The translations under genes were made by a program, and so were the position numbers. A stretch of 64,000 nucleotides of DNA, taken from the NCBI RefSeq assembly GCF_000729995.1, contig NZ_JNFG01000022.1:45367-109366 (forward strand), given 5' to 3'. Under the pieces are notes generated by a model. That model was not told the DNA's origin and made no database searches. It saw nothing but the letters and a program-made list of their open reading frames with translations. The first letter of the stretch is position 1, and each line of letters opens with the position of its first letter. This document shows, in pieces, positions 9,755 through 17,820 of the stretch. The DNA is from Caballeronia sordidicola (GTDB lineage: Bacteria > Pseudomonadota > Gammaproteobacteria > Burkholderiales > Burkholderiaceae).

Positions 9755-10764
9755 CGTCCACCACCTCCAGCAAGCAAGAACAGAGAGTTCTCGACGGAAT
9801 GGCGTTCGATTGGATGGTGCAACAATTCGTTAAACCGGTTTGCTGCGCGCAGGACAAACGCCATTCGTTGATCAGGATCGGCAAGATTCGCTAGGGGCTC
9901 CTTGCTGAATATCTCGTATTTCGCGTTGGCACCCGTGACCGTGCATTGATTGGCGAGCGTCAACTGGATTTCCCGCGCCGATCCGGTTGGGATGTTTAGC
10001 GCCCACGCGAACTGATTTGCTCGCATTAACGTGGTAAAACCTGGATCGTTGTACATAGCAGGTTGCAGGATATTGAGTTGTTCGTGGCGAGCCAGTTGCG
10101 CGACTCCCTCAGTAAGATTGCCGGAATCAATTGCACTGAACCCGCGTCGGATCTCATCCTTTACTGTACCGAACGGAACCCGATCAGCTATTGGCCACAC
10201 GACCGCCCCACTCAATAGCGCTCGCTCCGGTAGACAGCGCTCAAACCTCTGCAACCCAAATTCCTTATAAAACATGTGCAGCGGCCATATATCGAGAAAC
10301 AACGCGACGTTACCCTTCGCCAGCATCTCATAGACCTTTCGTGCGCCTTCGCCGGACGCCTGATCGGGCACCGGCATACGCGGCGAGGCATAAGGCGACA
10401 GGCGTTCAAGCGGCGAACTGGTTTTGTCCCATTGCTGGTAGGCATCCCGCTGTCGGTTGGACTTATCGATCATCTCTGCGGCGTTGAGCAGGCCGCAGCC
10501 AACCTGTTTGGATGCAAATGCAGCAAGCCCGGCCCATTGGAACCGATGATCGTCCAGCCACAATTGCGCATAAGCAGCATTGATGCGCCGGTTTCGCACG
10601 ATCGGATCGTCGACGGATACGATAGCCTCAGCCTTCTTCTGGTAGACGCGCCAGCAATTGAAGCAGTCTTGCTTGTCGTCTTCTGCCCGTTTCTTCGCGG
10701 CCGCCTCTTCTTCTTTCCAGTTCGGGTAACAAATTGGACACCTGTGGTCATCGCACTTTTTCAT
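9751..10764 (-). CDS. Unknown protein with Cys-rich N-terminus, first gene of insert (DUF2515-like?)
   Basis: 337 residues. The N-terminus MKKCDDHRCPICYPNWKEEE plus DCFNCW gives a CxxxxCxxC...CxxC pattern that could bind zinc. The middle NRRINAAYAQLWLDDHRFQW followed by AGLAAFASKQVGCGLL resembles, from memory, proteins annotated DUF2515, whose function is not known; treat that as tentative. No signal peptide and no transmembrane segment. The downstream gene overlaps by 4 nt. A conserved internal stretch (LMRANQFAWALNIP) recurs in the decayed copy at 9004-9037. No promoter or terminator recognised; codon usage looks less biased than in neighbouring core genes. Confidence 0.8.
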   Translation of the reverse strand: MKKCDDHRCPICYPNWKEEEAAAKKRAEDDKQDCFNCWRVYQKKAEAIVSVDDPIVRNRRINAAYAQLWLDDHRFQWAGLAAFASKQVGCGLLNAAEMIDKSNRQRDAYQQWDKTSSPLERLSPYASPRMPVPDQASGEGARKVYEMLAKGNVALFLDIWPLHMFYKEFGLQRFERCLPERALLSGAVVWPIADRVPFGTVKDEIRRGFSAIDSGNLTEGVAQLARHEQLNILQPAMYNDPGFTTLMRANQFAWALNIPTGSAREIQLTLANQCTVTGANAKYEIFSKEPLANLADPDQRMAFVLRAANRFNELLHHPIERHSVENSLFLLAGGGGR

Positions 10765-11016
10765 GCAACCTGCTTGTCGTGATTGATTTCGTTTTATCGC
10801 GCATCGTGATCATCGTTTGCGACGCGTGCCCACATATACGCTCAGCCGCGAAGAACATTGAGCGGCCGCTCTCAGTGAGGGGCAAACCTAGCAGATTGCT
10901 GGACGTTCATGTTATTGGGATAGGCGTTGCTCTCTTCCGAGAGAAGGATCGGCCCGTTGCGGGCATCGCGGGGGCGAACTTCTATGGTTGATTGGTCCCG
11001 CCGCTGTTCTGTCTCT

Positions 11017-11097
11017 AAGCTGGACCGCAACGATCCTGAGCGTGGCTATGTGGCGGCAAGCGATAGTCGCCGTGATGGACTGGCTGCGGGGTTCTAG
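11017..11097 (+). repeat. 81-bp direct repeat, right copy (orphan ggt tail)
   Basis: Encodes the same 26 residues as the end of ggt (KLDRNDPERG... to GLAAGF, then TAG), without any upstream ggt sequence; homology stops at 11016/11017. It marks the right boundary of the accessory insert. See the left copy for the comparison. Confidence 0.93.
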
Positions 11098-11214
11098 GAA
11101 AGAGATACGCTCGGTTACGTTTATCGCATTCCGGTAGCACCTGTATCAAACCGCTCTCCCTACACTCGGTTACGTAAACAACACGTTTGCACACCATGTG
11201 CACGGAGAGATGCA

Positions 11215-11505
11215 ATGAACAAGAAGATCCTGGGTGCGGTACTGGGCTTGAGCGCGCTGTTGGTATCGGCGGCAGCGTCCGCTCATGTGGATGTCGCCGT
11301 GGGGATCGGCGTACCGGGTTATTACGCGCCAGCGCCGGTGTATGTCGCACCGCCCCCGCCGGTTGTCGTGGGGTATGGATACGGCGGTTACGGCGGTTAT
11401 CGCGACGAAGGATGGCGCGAACGCGAATGGCGTCGCCGCGAATGGCATCATGAACAATGGCGTGACCATCATGGGTACGGCGACCGCCGCGGTTACCGCG
11501 ATTGA
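11215..11505 (+). CDS. Small exported Pro/Gly/Tyr-rich, Arg-tailed protein
   Basis: 96 residues. Signal peptide MNKKILGAVLGLSALLVSAA with cleavage near SAHA/SAHV, then PAPVYVAPPPPVVVGYGYGG and a tail alternating Arg, Glu, Trp and His (EREWRRREWHHEQWRDHHGY). Strong RBS GGAGAG 6 nt before the ATG. Similar small exported proteins with YxW or proline-rich repeats are frequent in Burkholderia; function unknown. The gene ends just before a strong hairpin terminator. Confidence 0.85.
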   Translation: MNKKILGAVLGLSALLVSAAASAHVDVAVGIGVPGYYAPAPVYVAPPPPVVVGYGYGGYGGYRDEGWREREWRRREWHHEQWRDHHGYGDRRGYRD

Positions 11506-11534
11506 GCCTGGAAACGCCAGATATAGCGCACAAA

Positions 11535-11572
11535 GAAGGGCCGTTTCCAATTGACGTTGGAAACGGCCCTTC
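11535..11572. terminator. Bidirectional intrinsic terminator
   Basis: Perfect 16-bp inverted repeat GAAGGGCCGTTTCCAA / TTGGAAACGGCCCTTC with a 6-nt loop (TTGACG). It sits between two convergent genes (11215 plus, 11599 minus), so it can serve both, though the flanking T tracts are short. Confidence 0.85.
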
Positions 11573-11598
11573 TCGTTAGTCGGTGAACGCAAGCTCAA

Positions 11599-12831
11599 TT
11601 ATGAAGCCGAACCCAACGCATACCGCCTGCAATGTTCGAGATAACCCGCTTCGTGACTGCTCACCAATTCCACGATACTTTTCCACAGCCAAGACGGCGC
11701 ATCGAGCGACTTCGACTTAGCGCGGCGTAACTCCGATAACCACGCGCGCCGCTGTGTTGCGTCCATCTGCCGGGCGTGCGCTTTGCCGACGACCATCGCC
11801 AGAAAGCTTGCCGCCTTCACCGCTTCATCCTGCGTCAATTGCTCGACCGTCAACTTCATGTCCTGCGGCAACAACTCGCGAATCACCACCGACCGGTCGT
11901 TCAAACGCGCCGAGCGCATCCGCTCTCCGAGCCACGGCGTCAGATGCCGCGCGCCTTCCACGATCCGTTCGGCGTTATCGCGTGGCATGCGCTTCGTCAC
12001 GTCCGCATCCGTGTAACGCGGCGCGGCTGCCTTCACGCCTTCCTTGATATCGATCAGGCAAAGATCGTCGCCTTCTATCGCACCGCCGTCGATGTCCAGC
12101 AACACCGCATATCGCAACCGACCGAGCGAGCTGCAACCTTTCACCCAATAGGCGGCATCGATTACGGTGACGCTTTCTTCGTCGGCATTCTTGCGCAAAG
12201 TGGTAGCAATATCGGCAATCTCGCGCTGCTTGAACAGCGCTTTGATTTCGGCGCGCTCGGTCTTGTCGAGTGGCCAGAAACGCTTGCCGAGGGGAATGCA
12301 CGGTTCAATGTCTTCGATGCGTTCGATCGCCAGTTGCTGCCACGTGCGGCGCACCGCTTCCTTCATCATCACCCGTACCTCTTCGGGCTTCGTGTCCTTG
12401 ACGGAGCGATGGCTGGAACGATCGAAGGCATGTTCGTAGCCTTGCGCTACGGCTTCCATCATGCGTGCTGTCGTGACGCCCGGCAGGTCGGAACCGCGTG
12501 CGGCCGTTGCCAGCGATAACCCCAGCCGGATGATGTCGTGCGCCGGGTTGCCGATCACGGTCTGGTCGAGATCGCGGATCTGGATCTCCACGCGGCCGTC
12601 GGCGTTGGCAATGGGTCCCAGGTTGCCGGTATGGCAATCGCCGCAGATCCAGATGGCTGGGCCTTCCGGCAGCGAGTGCCCTTCGATGCCGTCGAGCCAT
12701 TCATAGAACTTGGTCGTGCTGCCGCGCACGTAGGCGTGCGCGGATTCGGCCATTTTCATGTTGCGGCGCTCAAGTAGAAGCGCTTGACGATCATTGGGGT
12801 TGGGTAATTTGAATTTCTTTTTCTTTGGCAT
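11599..12831 (-). CDS. DUF2252 family protein
   Basis: 410 residues with the kinase-like hallmarks of DUF2252: ERRNMKMAESAHAYVRGSTT near the N-terminus, CGDCHTGNLGPI around residue 85 and IRDLDQTVIGNPAHDIIRL after it. The CGDxHxGN and DxD-like elements recall aminoglycoside-phosphotransferase folds, so a small-molecule phosphotransferase is conceivable, but no substrate is established. Begins with a lysine-rich MPKKKKFKLP. Monocistronic as seen; terminates against the hairpin at 11535. Confidence 0.85.
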   Translation of the reverse strand: MPKKKKFKLPNPNDRQALLLERRNMKMAESAHAYVRGSTTKFYEWLDGIEGHSLPEGPAIWICGDCHTGNLGPIANADGRVEIQIRDLDQTVIGNPAHDIIRLGLSLATAARGSDLPGVTTARMMEAVAQGYEHAFDRSSHRSVKDTKPEEVRVMMKEAVRRTWQQLAIERIEDIEPCIPLGKRFWPLDKTERAEIKALFKQREIADIATTLRKNADEESVTVIDAAYWVKGCSSLGRLRYAVLLDIDGGAIEGDDLCLIDIKEGVKAAAPRYTDADVTKRMPRDNAERIVEGARHLTPWLGERMRSARLNDRSVVIRELLPQDMKLTVEQLTQDEAVKAASFLAMVVGKAHARQMDATQRRAWLSELRRAKSKSLDAPSWLWKSIVELVSSHEAGYLEHCRRYALGSAS

Positions 12832-13026
12832 GGGATCGTCCTGTGGTGCTCAATTTGAGCAAGACGCATGCCGCTGTAATGTAATGAAAATGAAGGGTTT
12901 TTTGCCGACGCATGCTTGGCGCTGCTTTGATCGTGCTGCAAAGCGGTCGAGCGTTGTGAGCATCTGGTCAGGCGACCGGATTTTTGATCCGGTACGGTAA
13001 CGGCCTGCACTTTCCAAGGAGACACA

Positions 13027-13419
13027 ATGACGCTGCCCACCTTTTCCATGGTCGATACCGCGCCCACGCCGGTCGGTCCTTTTTCTCACGCGGCTGAAGC
13101 GGATGGTTGGGTGTTCCTCACAGGACAAATGCCAACCGATCCCGCCGATGACTCCCAGCCCTTGCCTGAAGGTGTGCAAGCGCAGACGCGTCGCGTGATG
13201 GATAACCTGATTCTTGTGCTGGAAGGGATTGGGTTGTCGCTGGATAACGTGGTCAGCGCGCGGATTTTCCTGACCGAATTCAAACGCGATTACGCCGCGA
13301 TGAACGACGTTTATAAGAGCTACTTTCTGCCTAAGCCGTTGCCGGCGAGGACGTGTATCGGCGTGACAGGGTTGGCGCGCGATGCGCTTGTCGAGATCGA
13401 TTTCATCGCCAGGCGATGA
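13027..13419 (+). CDS. RidA/YjgF/UK114 family protein
   Basis: 130 residues, the usual family size. Landmarks: GPFSHAAEADGWVFLTGQMP, then NLILVLEGIGLSLDNVVSAR and the C-terminal PARTCIGVTGLARDALVEID with the conserved Arg that in RidA contacts the 2-aminoacrylate-derived imine. It probably deaminates reactive enamine/imine intermediates or acts on a related substrate. SD AAGGAGACACA immediately before the ATG. It converges with the alkB gene, with only 2 nt between the two ends. Confidence 0.9.
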   Translation: MTLPTFSMVDTAPTPVGPFSHAAEADGWVFLTGQMPTDPADDSQPLPEGVQAQTRRVMDNLILVLEGIGLSLDNVVSARIFLTEFKRDYAAMNDVYKSYFLPKPLPARTCIGVTGLARDALVEIDFIARR

Positions 13420-13421
13420 GT

Positions 13422-14018
13422 TTATTTACGCGCCGATGAGTCCACGTATCGGAAGGTCAGGTTGATCCGTTCGCCGCGGGCTTCGGGTTCCTTCGGCACT
13501 CTATGCGCCCAGTCGAGTTGAGTGCGTCCTTGCATGATGAGCAAGCTGCCATGCGTGAGTTGAAGCGTATGCGTTTGTCGCGTCTTCGTATGCCGGAAAT
13601 CGAAGGTCCGCGTCGTGCCCAGACTCACCGACGCGATCACCGGTTGTGGCCCGAGTTCAGGCTCCTTGTCGGCATGCCAGCCCATGCTGTCCATGCCCGT
13701 GCGATAGCGGTTGATCAGCACGCTGTTGAAAGGAGTTTGGGATGCCGCTTCGGCTTGAGCCTTCAACGCCAGCACCGTCGGCGTCCACGGTTTCGGAATG
13801 TTGCGAATGCCGGAGTACACGTACTCCGCGCCGGGGTCTCCTTGCCACGCGGTCAAGCGCGGGAAGGGGATCTTGCCGGCGGGTGTGTTCATCGAGTCCT
13901 GCTGCCAGGTGATTTCATCGAGTAAAGCTGCCAGCGTATCCGACGCCGTCGGCTGGTCCAGCCAGTCCGGCAACCATACGATGTCAGGCTTGGGGATGTC
14001 GTCGAAGAGGTCGAACAT
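13422..14018 (-). CDS. alkB: AlkB-type 2-oxoglutarate/Fe(II)-dependent dioxygenase
   Basis: 198 residues, closer to the ALKBH2/3-like short bacterial proteins than to E. coli AlkB. Seen: NRYRTGMDSMGWHADKEPEL with the HxD iron motif, the distal iron His in WAHRVPK and the 2-oxoglutarate-binding Arg pair near the C-terminus (RGERINLTFRY). Expected to repair alkylated bases in DNA or RNA by oxidative demethylation. A single gene; no Ada-type regulator nearby. Confidence 0.9.
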   Translation of the reverse strand: MFDLFDDIPKPDIVWLPDWLDQPTASDTLAALLDEITWQQDSMNTPAGKIPFPRLTAWQGDPGAEYVYSGIRNIPKPWTPTVLALKAQAEAASQTPFNSVLINRYRTGMDSMGWHADKEPELGPQPVIASVSLGTTRTFDFRHTKTRQTHTLQLTHGSLLIMQGRTQLDWAHRVPKEPEARGERINLTFRYVDSSARK

Positions 14019-14139
14019 GGCGGTGGTTTCGCCTTCGGGCTGTCTGCTGGGTCGGTGTTAGTAACTTAGCAGATTCTCTTTCCGGTAACTTGCGCACTCA
14101 TTTTTTATGAGCCGCCACGTTGCGCGGCGGCTTGCCATC

Positions 14140-15096
14140 TCAATGAGCCAGCTTCGTCACCGTCACCCGCTTCTTCAGTACGCGCGCTTGCAGCACGATC
14201 ACCAGCAACAAGAACACGCCGCGTATCACCGATTGCCAATACGCCGACAGGCTGATAAAGCCCAGTCCATTCTCGAAGTTCAGCAGGTTGAACACCAAAC
14301 CCAGCAGCGCGACGCCGGCAATCGTCATCGCGATTGATCCTTGTCCGCCGGTCAATAACGTCCCGCCCAACACCACCGCCGATATCGCAAATAACTCCCA
14401 GCCAACGCCTTCGTTCGGCTGCCCAGCGCCGAATTGAGCCGCCAGGATCGCACCCGCAATGCCGGCCAGCAAACCGCTCAACGCGTAGACCGCGACCAGC
14501 GTCCGGTCTACATTCAAGCCCATCAAACGTGAGGCTTCTTCACTACCGCCTATTGCGAGCGCATGTCGTCCGAAGCGTGTGCTTCTCAATGCTAGCCAGC
14601 CCAAAACAGCTGCCACAGCCGCCACGATTCCCGGAATAGGCAGACCGAATAAATCGCCTTGTCCAAAGTTGCCGAAACTGGAGGTGGGTGCAATCGATAC
14701 GGCGTCGTTATGGCCCAGCAACAACGCCAGGCCATGCGCCCCCAAGCTGGTTGCCAACGTCACGATAAACGGCAGGATCCGCATATGCGTGATGACGAGG
14801 CCATTCAACACGCCTATTGCGAGTCCCGCGCCTGCGCCCGCGAGCACTGCGACCAGACCGCCGTGCGGGCTCGCCAGCGCGGCCACCACGCTCGCCAGCG
14901 CCGCCACCGTTCCCACGGACAGGTCTATCCCACCCGTGATGATCACAAACGCCATGCCCACCGATATCAACGCGAACATCGAGTTGTATCGCCAGAAGGA
15001 GTTGATGTTGTAGGCCGATGCGAAGTGGTCGTATCGAAGCACGCCGAGTACGAGTAACGCTGCTAGCGCCAACAGGATGGGAAGGTTCTTTTTCAT
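14140..15096 (-). CDS. yjfF: Sugar ABC transporter permease (YjfF type)
   Basis: 318-residue inner-membrane permease of the ribose/galactofuranose (BPD_transp_2) family. Multiple membrane segments, with the hallmark GGIDLSVGTVAALASVVAAL near residue 55 and the GSEEASRLMGLNVDRTL loop. Last gene of a four-gene importer transcribed leftward (ytfQ, ytfR, ytfT, yjfF), 12 nt after the other permease. Naming follows the E. coli order ytfQRT-yjfF; galactofuranose is the E. coli substrate and is inferred here. A GC-rich hairpin without a T tract lies just past the stop (about 14112-14135). Confidence 0.85.
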   Translation of the reverse strand: MKKNLPILLALAALLVLGVLRYDHFASAYNINSFWRYNSMFALISVGMAFVIITGGIDLSVGTVAALASVVAALASPHGGLVAVLAGAGAGLAIGVLNGLVITHMRILPFIVTLATSLGAHGLALLLGHNDAVSIAPTSSFGNFGQGDLFGLPIPGIVAAVAAVLGWLALRSTRFGRHALAIGGSEEASRLMGLNVDRTLVAVYALSGLLAGIAGAILAAQFGAGQPNEGVGWELFAISAVVLGGTLLTGGQGSIAMTIAGVALLGLVFNLLNFENGLGFISLSAYWQSVIRGVFLLLVIVLQARVLKKRVTVTKLAH

Positions 15097-15108
15097 GTTG
15101 ATATCTTC

Positions 15109-16095
15109 CTATCGATGGCGGCGCTGTACATACACCGCGCCAATGATGATGCCGGCTTTGACCACGAGCGCGGCTGCATCGGGAATGCCGTGGGCGAGCA
15201 GTGTGTATCGAAGCAACTGGATGATCAGCGCGCCAATCAGCGTGCCCACTATGTAGGCTCTGCCGCCCGTCAACGCCGTGCCGCCCACCGCGACTGCGGC
15301 AATGGCATCGAGCTCTGAGCCCAGGCCGATCACGTTGGCGTCCGACGAGGAATTCACGGATATCGATATCAACCCCGCCAACCCGGCCAGCGCCGCGCAC
15401 AACGTGTACGCAATCATCTTCACGCGTGCCGTCGGAATGCCGCTCAAGTACGCAGCTTGTTCGTTGCCGCCGGTGACAAGCAGATACTGCCCGAACAACG
15501 TCTTGCGCACGATCCACGCGAACAACACTACGAGCGCAAGCATCAGGAACACTTGCGCGGGCACGCCCGCTACGCGGCCCAGCGCGATCCACTGGAACGC
15601 GGGGTTATCGAACGCTTGCAGGCTGCCGTCGGTGAACACCTGCGCAATGCCACGCCCCGCGATGAACAGCACCAACGTCGCGACAATCGGTTGCACAGAG
15701 AGCCTTGTGACGAGGAAGCCGTTGAACACGCCGCAGAGGGAGGCGGCCAGTACGGGCAAGACAAAGGCCAATGCAATGCCGAACGGCCCGGCTACGTTCA
15801 TGAAGATCATCGGCGCGAGCGAGCCGGCAATCGCCATTGAAGCGCCCACCGATAAATCGATACCTCCCGTCGCCACGACCAGCGTCATCCCGATGCCGAC
15901 GATCACGATCGTCACTACCTGCGTCAGGTTGACGTTGAAGGTCTGCAGCGACCAGAAGTGCTGCGTGAAAAGCAGGTTGAAAACGATCATCGCGAGCAGC
16001 ACGGCGATCTCGCGCTGAATCGTTATCCGATGTTTTTTCTTCTGCGCGGCTTGCACGATCGGCGCGGCCGTTGCCGGTTGAGTTTTCTGATTCAT
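15109..16095 (-). CDS. ytfT: Sugar ABC transporter permease (YtfT type)
   Basis: 328 residues. A charged cytoplasmic N-terminus (~35 residues) is followed by membrane segments, with the family motif GGIDLSVGASMAIAGSLAPM and the ATPase-contact loop TGGNEQAAYLSGIPTARVKM. Its ATG overlaps the stop of the ATPase gene by 4 nt. It forms the channel with the YjfF-type permease. Confidence 0.85.
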   Translation of the reverse strand: MNQKTQPATAAPIVQAAQKKKHRITIQREIAVLLAMIVFNLLFTQHFWSLQTFNVNLTQVVTIVIVGIGMTLVVATGGIDLSVGASMAIAGSLAPMIFMNVAGPFGIALAFVLPVLAASLCGVFNGFLVTRLSVQPIVATLVLFIAGRGIAQVFTDGSLQAFDNPAFQWIALGRVAGVPAQVFLMLALVVLFAWIVRKTLFGQYLLVTGGNEQAAYLSGIPTARVKMIAYTLCAALAGLAGLISISVNSSSDANVIGLGSELDAIAAVAVGGTALTGGRAYIVGTLIGALIIQLLRYTLLAHGIPDAAALVVKAGIIIGAVYVQRRHR

Positions 16096-17666
16096 GACTT
16101 ACCTTCTTTGGCATCGACCGCTTCCGCCAGCGCGGATTCTTCTCCCGATCCATACGCGATCGCATCCATGATCGACGCTTCGCTCATGCGGGCACCGTCG
16201 AGTTCGGCGACGGTCTTGCCATCGCGGATCACGACTGCGCGATCGGCCACGGCAGTGAGTTCTTCCAGCTCGGACGCCGACAACAACACCGCCAGCCCCG
16301 AGTCGCGCAGTTCGCGGATGATCTTGGCAACATCCGCTTTAGCGCCGACGTCGATCCCCCTTGTGGGTTCGTCGAGCAGCAGCAAACTAGGATTCGTCGC
16401 CAACCAGCGCGCGAGCAAAACCTTCTGCTGATTGCCGCCCGATAGCTCCCGAATCGGCTGATCGGGTGAACGCAGCTTGATCCCCAGCGATTCGATAAAC
16501 CGGTCCACGATCTCGCGTTGCTTCGCGACATCGACTACGCCGCGTTTAGTCAGCGTCCGCAAGCACACGAGCGTGAGGTTGTCGCGCACGGACAGCTCAG
16601 GCACGATGCCTTCGGCCTTGCGGTCCTCGGTGAGATACGCAATCCCGCGCGCAATGGCGTCTTGTGGCGACTTGAGTGTGACCTGCTTGCCATCGATGGA
16701 AAGCGACCCCCGCTCGGTCGAATCCGCGCCGAACATCAGCCGCATGGTTTCCGTGCGACCCGAGCCGAGCAACCCTGCGAGACCCACGGCCTCGCCCGCG
16801 TGGACATCGAGCGACACGTCCGATACCTTCGCGCCCGCGCCGAGGTTCGTCGCGCTGATCGCCGTCGCGCCGCGCTTGGCTAGGTTCGCTTCCTTGACCG
16901 CGCTGTCCTCATGCACCACGGCCGCAAGCGTGCGCCCAAGCATGGTGGTGACAAGCTGCAGCTTGTCGAGCGCGGCCATCGGGCTTTCCGCAACGGTCTG
17001 CCCGTCGCGCATGACCGTGACGCGATCGCACAGCGCGTACAACTCATCCAGCCGATGCGACACGAAAATCACCGCGCGGCCGTCGTCCCTCAAACGCCGC
17101 ACCACGCTAAACAGCAACTCGACTTCGCGTTCATCGAGCGAGGACGTGGACTCGTCCATGATGACCATCTTCGCGTCCGACGATACCGCTCGCGCCAACG
17201 CCACCATCTGCTGAATCGCGGTTGAAAACTCGCGCACGGGTTTGCTGACATCGATCTGCAAGCCGAACGAATCGAGCAATTCCTGCGCGCGCCGATGAAT
17301 CGTCTTCCAGTCGATCAACCCGAACCGGCGCGGCTCGCGGCCGAGAAAAATGTTCTCGGCAATCGAGCGAAACGGGACGAGATTGATCTCCTGATAGATC
17401 GTGCTGATACCGGCTTCGCGCGCTTCTTTCGGGCTGCGGAAATCGGCTTCGCGGCCATCGAAGCGGATCGTGCCGGCCGCGCGCCGGTACGCGCCCGTCA
17501 GGATCTTGATGAGCGTCGATTTACCCGCGCCGTTCTGCCCGATCAGCGCGTGCACCTCTCCCGCCGACACCGACAGCCGCGCGTGCCGCAACGCGGCTAC
17601 ACCGCCAAAGCTGATGTCGATATCCTGCATTTCGAGCAGGGGTGATCCGGAATTCGGCGTGTTCAT
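16092..17666 (-). CDS. ytfR: Sugar ABC transporter ATP-binding protein (YtfR type)
   Basis: 524 residues with two ABC cassettes in tandem, as in all sugar importers of this class. First: Walker A GQNGAGKST near residue 40 and Walker B VIMDESTSSLDE near 165. The first signature is degenerate (FSTAIQQMV), which is common in this family. Second: modified Walker A LLGSGRTETMR near 295, signature LSGGNQQK near 405, Walker B LLLDEPTRGIDVG. The RBS GGGAG lies 9 nt before the ATG. Cytoplasmic energising subunit. Confidence 0.9.
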   Translation of the reverse strand: MNTPNSGSPLLEMQDIDISFGGVAALRHARLSVSAGEVHALIGQNGAGKSTLIKILTGAYRRAAGTIRFDGREADFRSPKEAREAGISTIYQEINLVPFRSIAENIFLGREPRRFGLIDWKTIHRRAQELLDSFGLQIDVSKPVREFSTAIQQMVALARAVSSDAKMVIMDESTSSLDEREVELLFSVVRRLRDDGRAVIFVSHRLDELYALCDRVTVMRDGQTVAESPMAALDKLQLVTTMLGRTLAAVVHEDSAVKEANLAKRGATAISATNLGAGAKVSDVSLDVHAGEAVGLAGLLGSGRTETMRLMFGADSTERGSLSIDGKQVTLKSPQDAIARGIAYLTEDRKAEGIVPELSVRDNLTLVCLRTLTKRGVVDVAKQREIVDRFIESLGIKLRSPDQPIRELSGGNQQKVLLARWLATNPSLLLLDEPTRGIDVGAKADVAKIIRELRDSGLAVLLSASELEELTAVADRAVVIRDGKTVAELDGARMSEASIMDAIAYGSGEESALAEAVDAKEGKS

Positions 17667-17718
17667 CTAGTGCGTCTCCCTGGCGGCTGGTTTCGTTTCA
17701 GTCCGCCGGATACAAAAG

Positions 17719-17753
17719 AAGCGACGGCCCGCGAAAAACGGGGCGCGCCGCTT
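17719..17753 (-). terminator. Imperfect hairpin between ytfQ and ytfR
   Basis: AAGCGACGGCCCGCG and CGGGGCGCGCCGCTT form an imperfect stem around AAAAA; on the minus strand it is followed by CTTTTGT. Placed between the binding-protein gene and the ATPase gene, it could act as a partial terminator or 3' stabiliser that keeps the binding protein in excess, a common arrangement in ABC operons. Confidence 0.5.
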
Positions 17754-17820
17754 CGAACACCTTCGTTGCTCAATAGCTCAAGCGTCGTACGTTCATGCAG
17801 CGTTCACTGAACGCGACCGC

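Larger units (their letters stand above)
8703..11016. mobile_element. Accessory insert at the 3' end of ggt
   Basis: About 2.3 kb lying between the two copies of the ggt tail. It holds a two-gene unit (9125-9754 and 9751-10764, minus strand), a decayed second copy (8802-9037) and about 250 bp without a gene (10765-11016). It carries no integrase, transposase or tRNA, so it is not a self-mobile element as seen; homologous exchange with a strain that already carried the cargo behind ggt is the simplest reading. The stretch 9038-9124 is also without recognisable coding content. Confidence 0.65.

Noticed and set aside
10734..10991. 85-codon plus-strand frame at the right end of the insert
   Set aside because: Starts within the gene at 9751-10764 on the other strand, no SD and no recognisable product.
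8703..11016. Prophage or integrative element
   Set aside because: No integrase, tRNA, phage structural or replication gene; only a two-gene unit and its remnant.
14112..14135. Terminator after yjfF
   Set aside because: A GC-rich hairpin is present, but in the direction of yjfF transcription it is followed by A rather than T residues.
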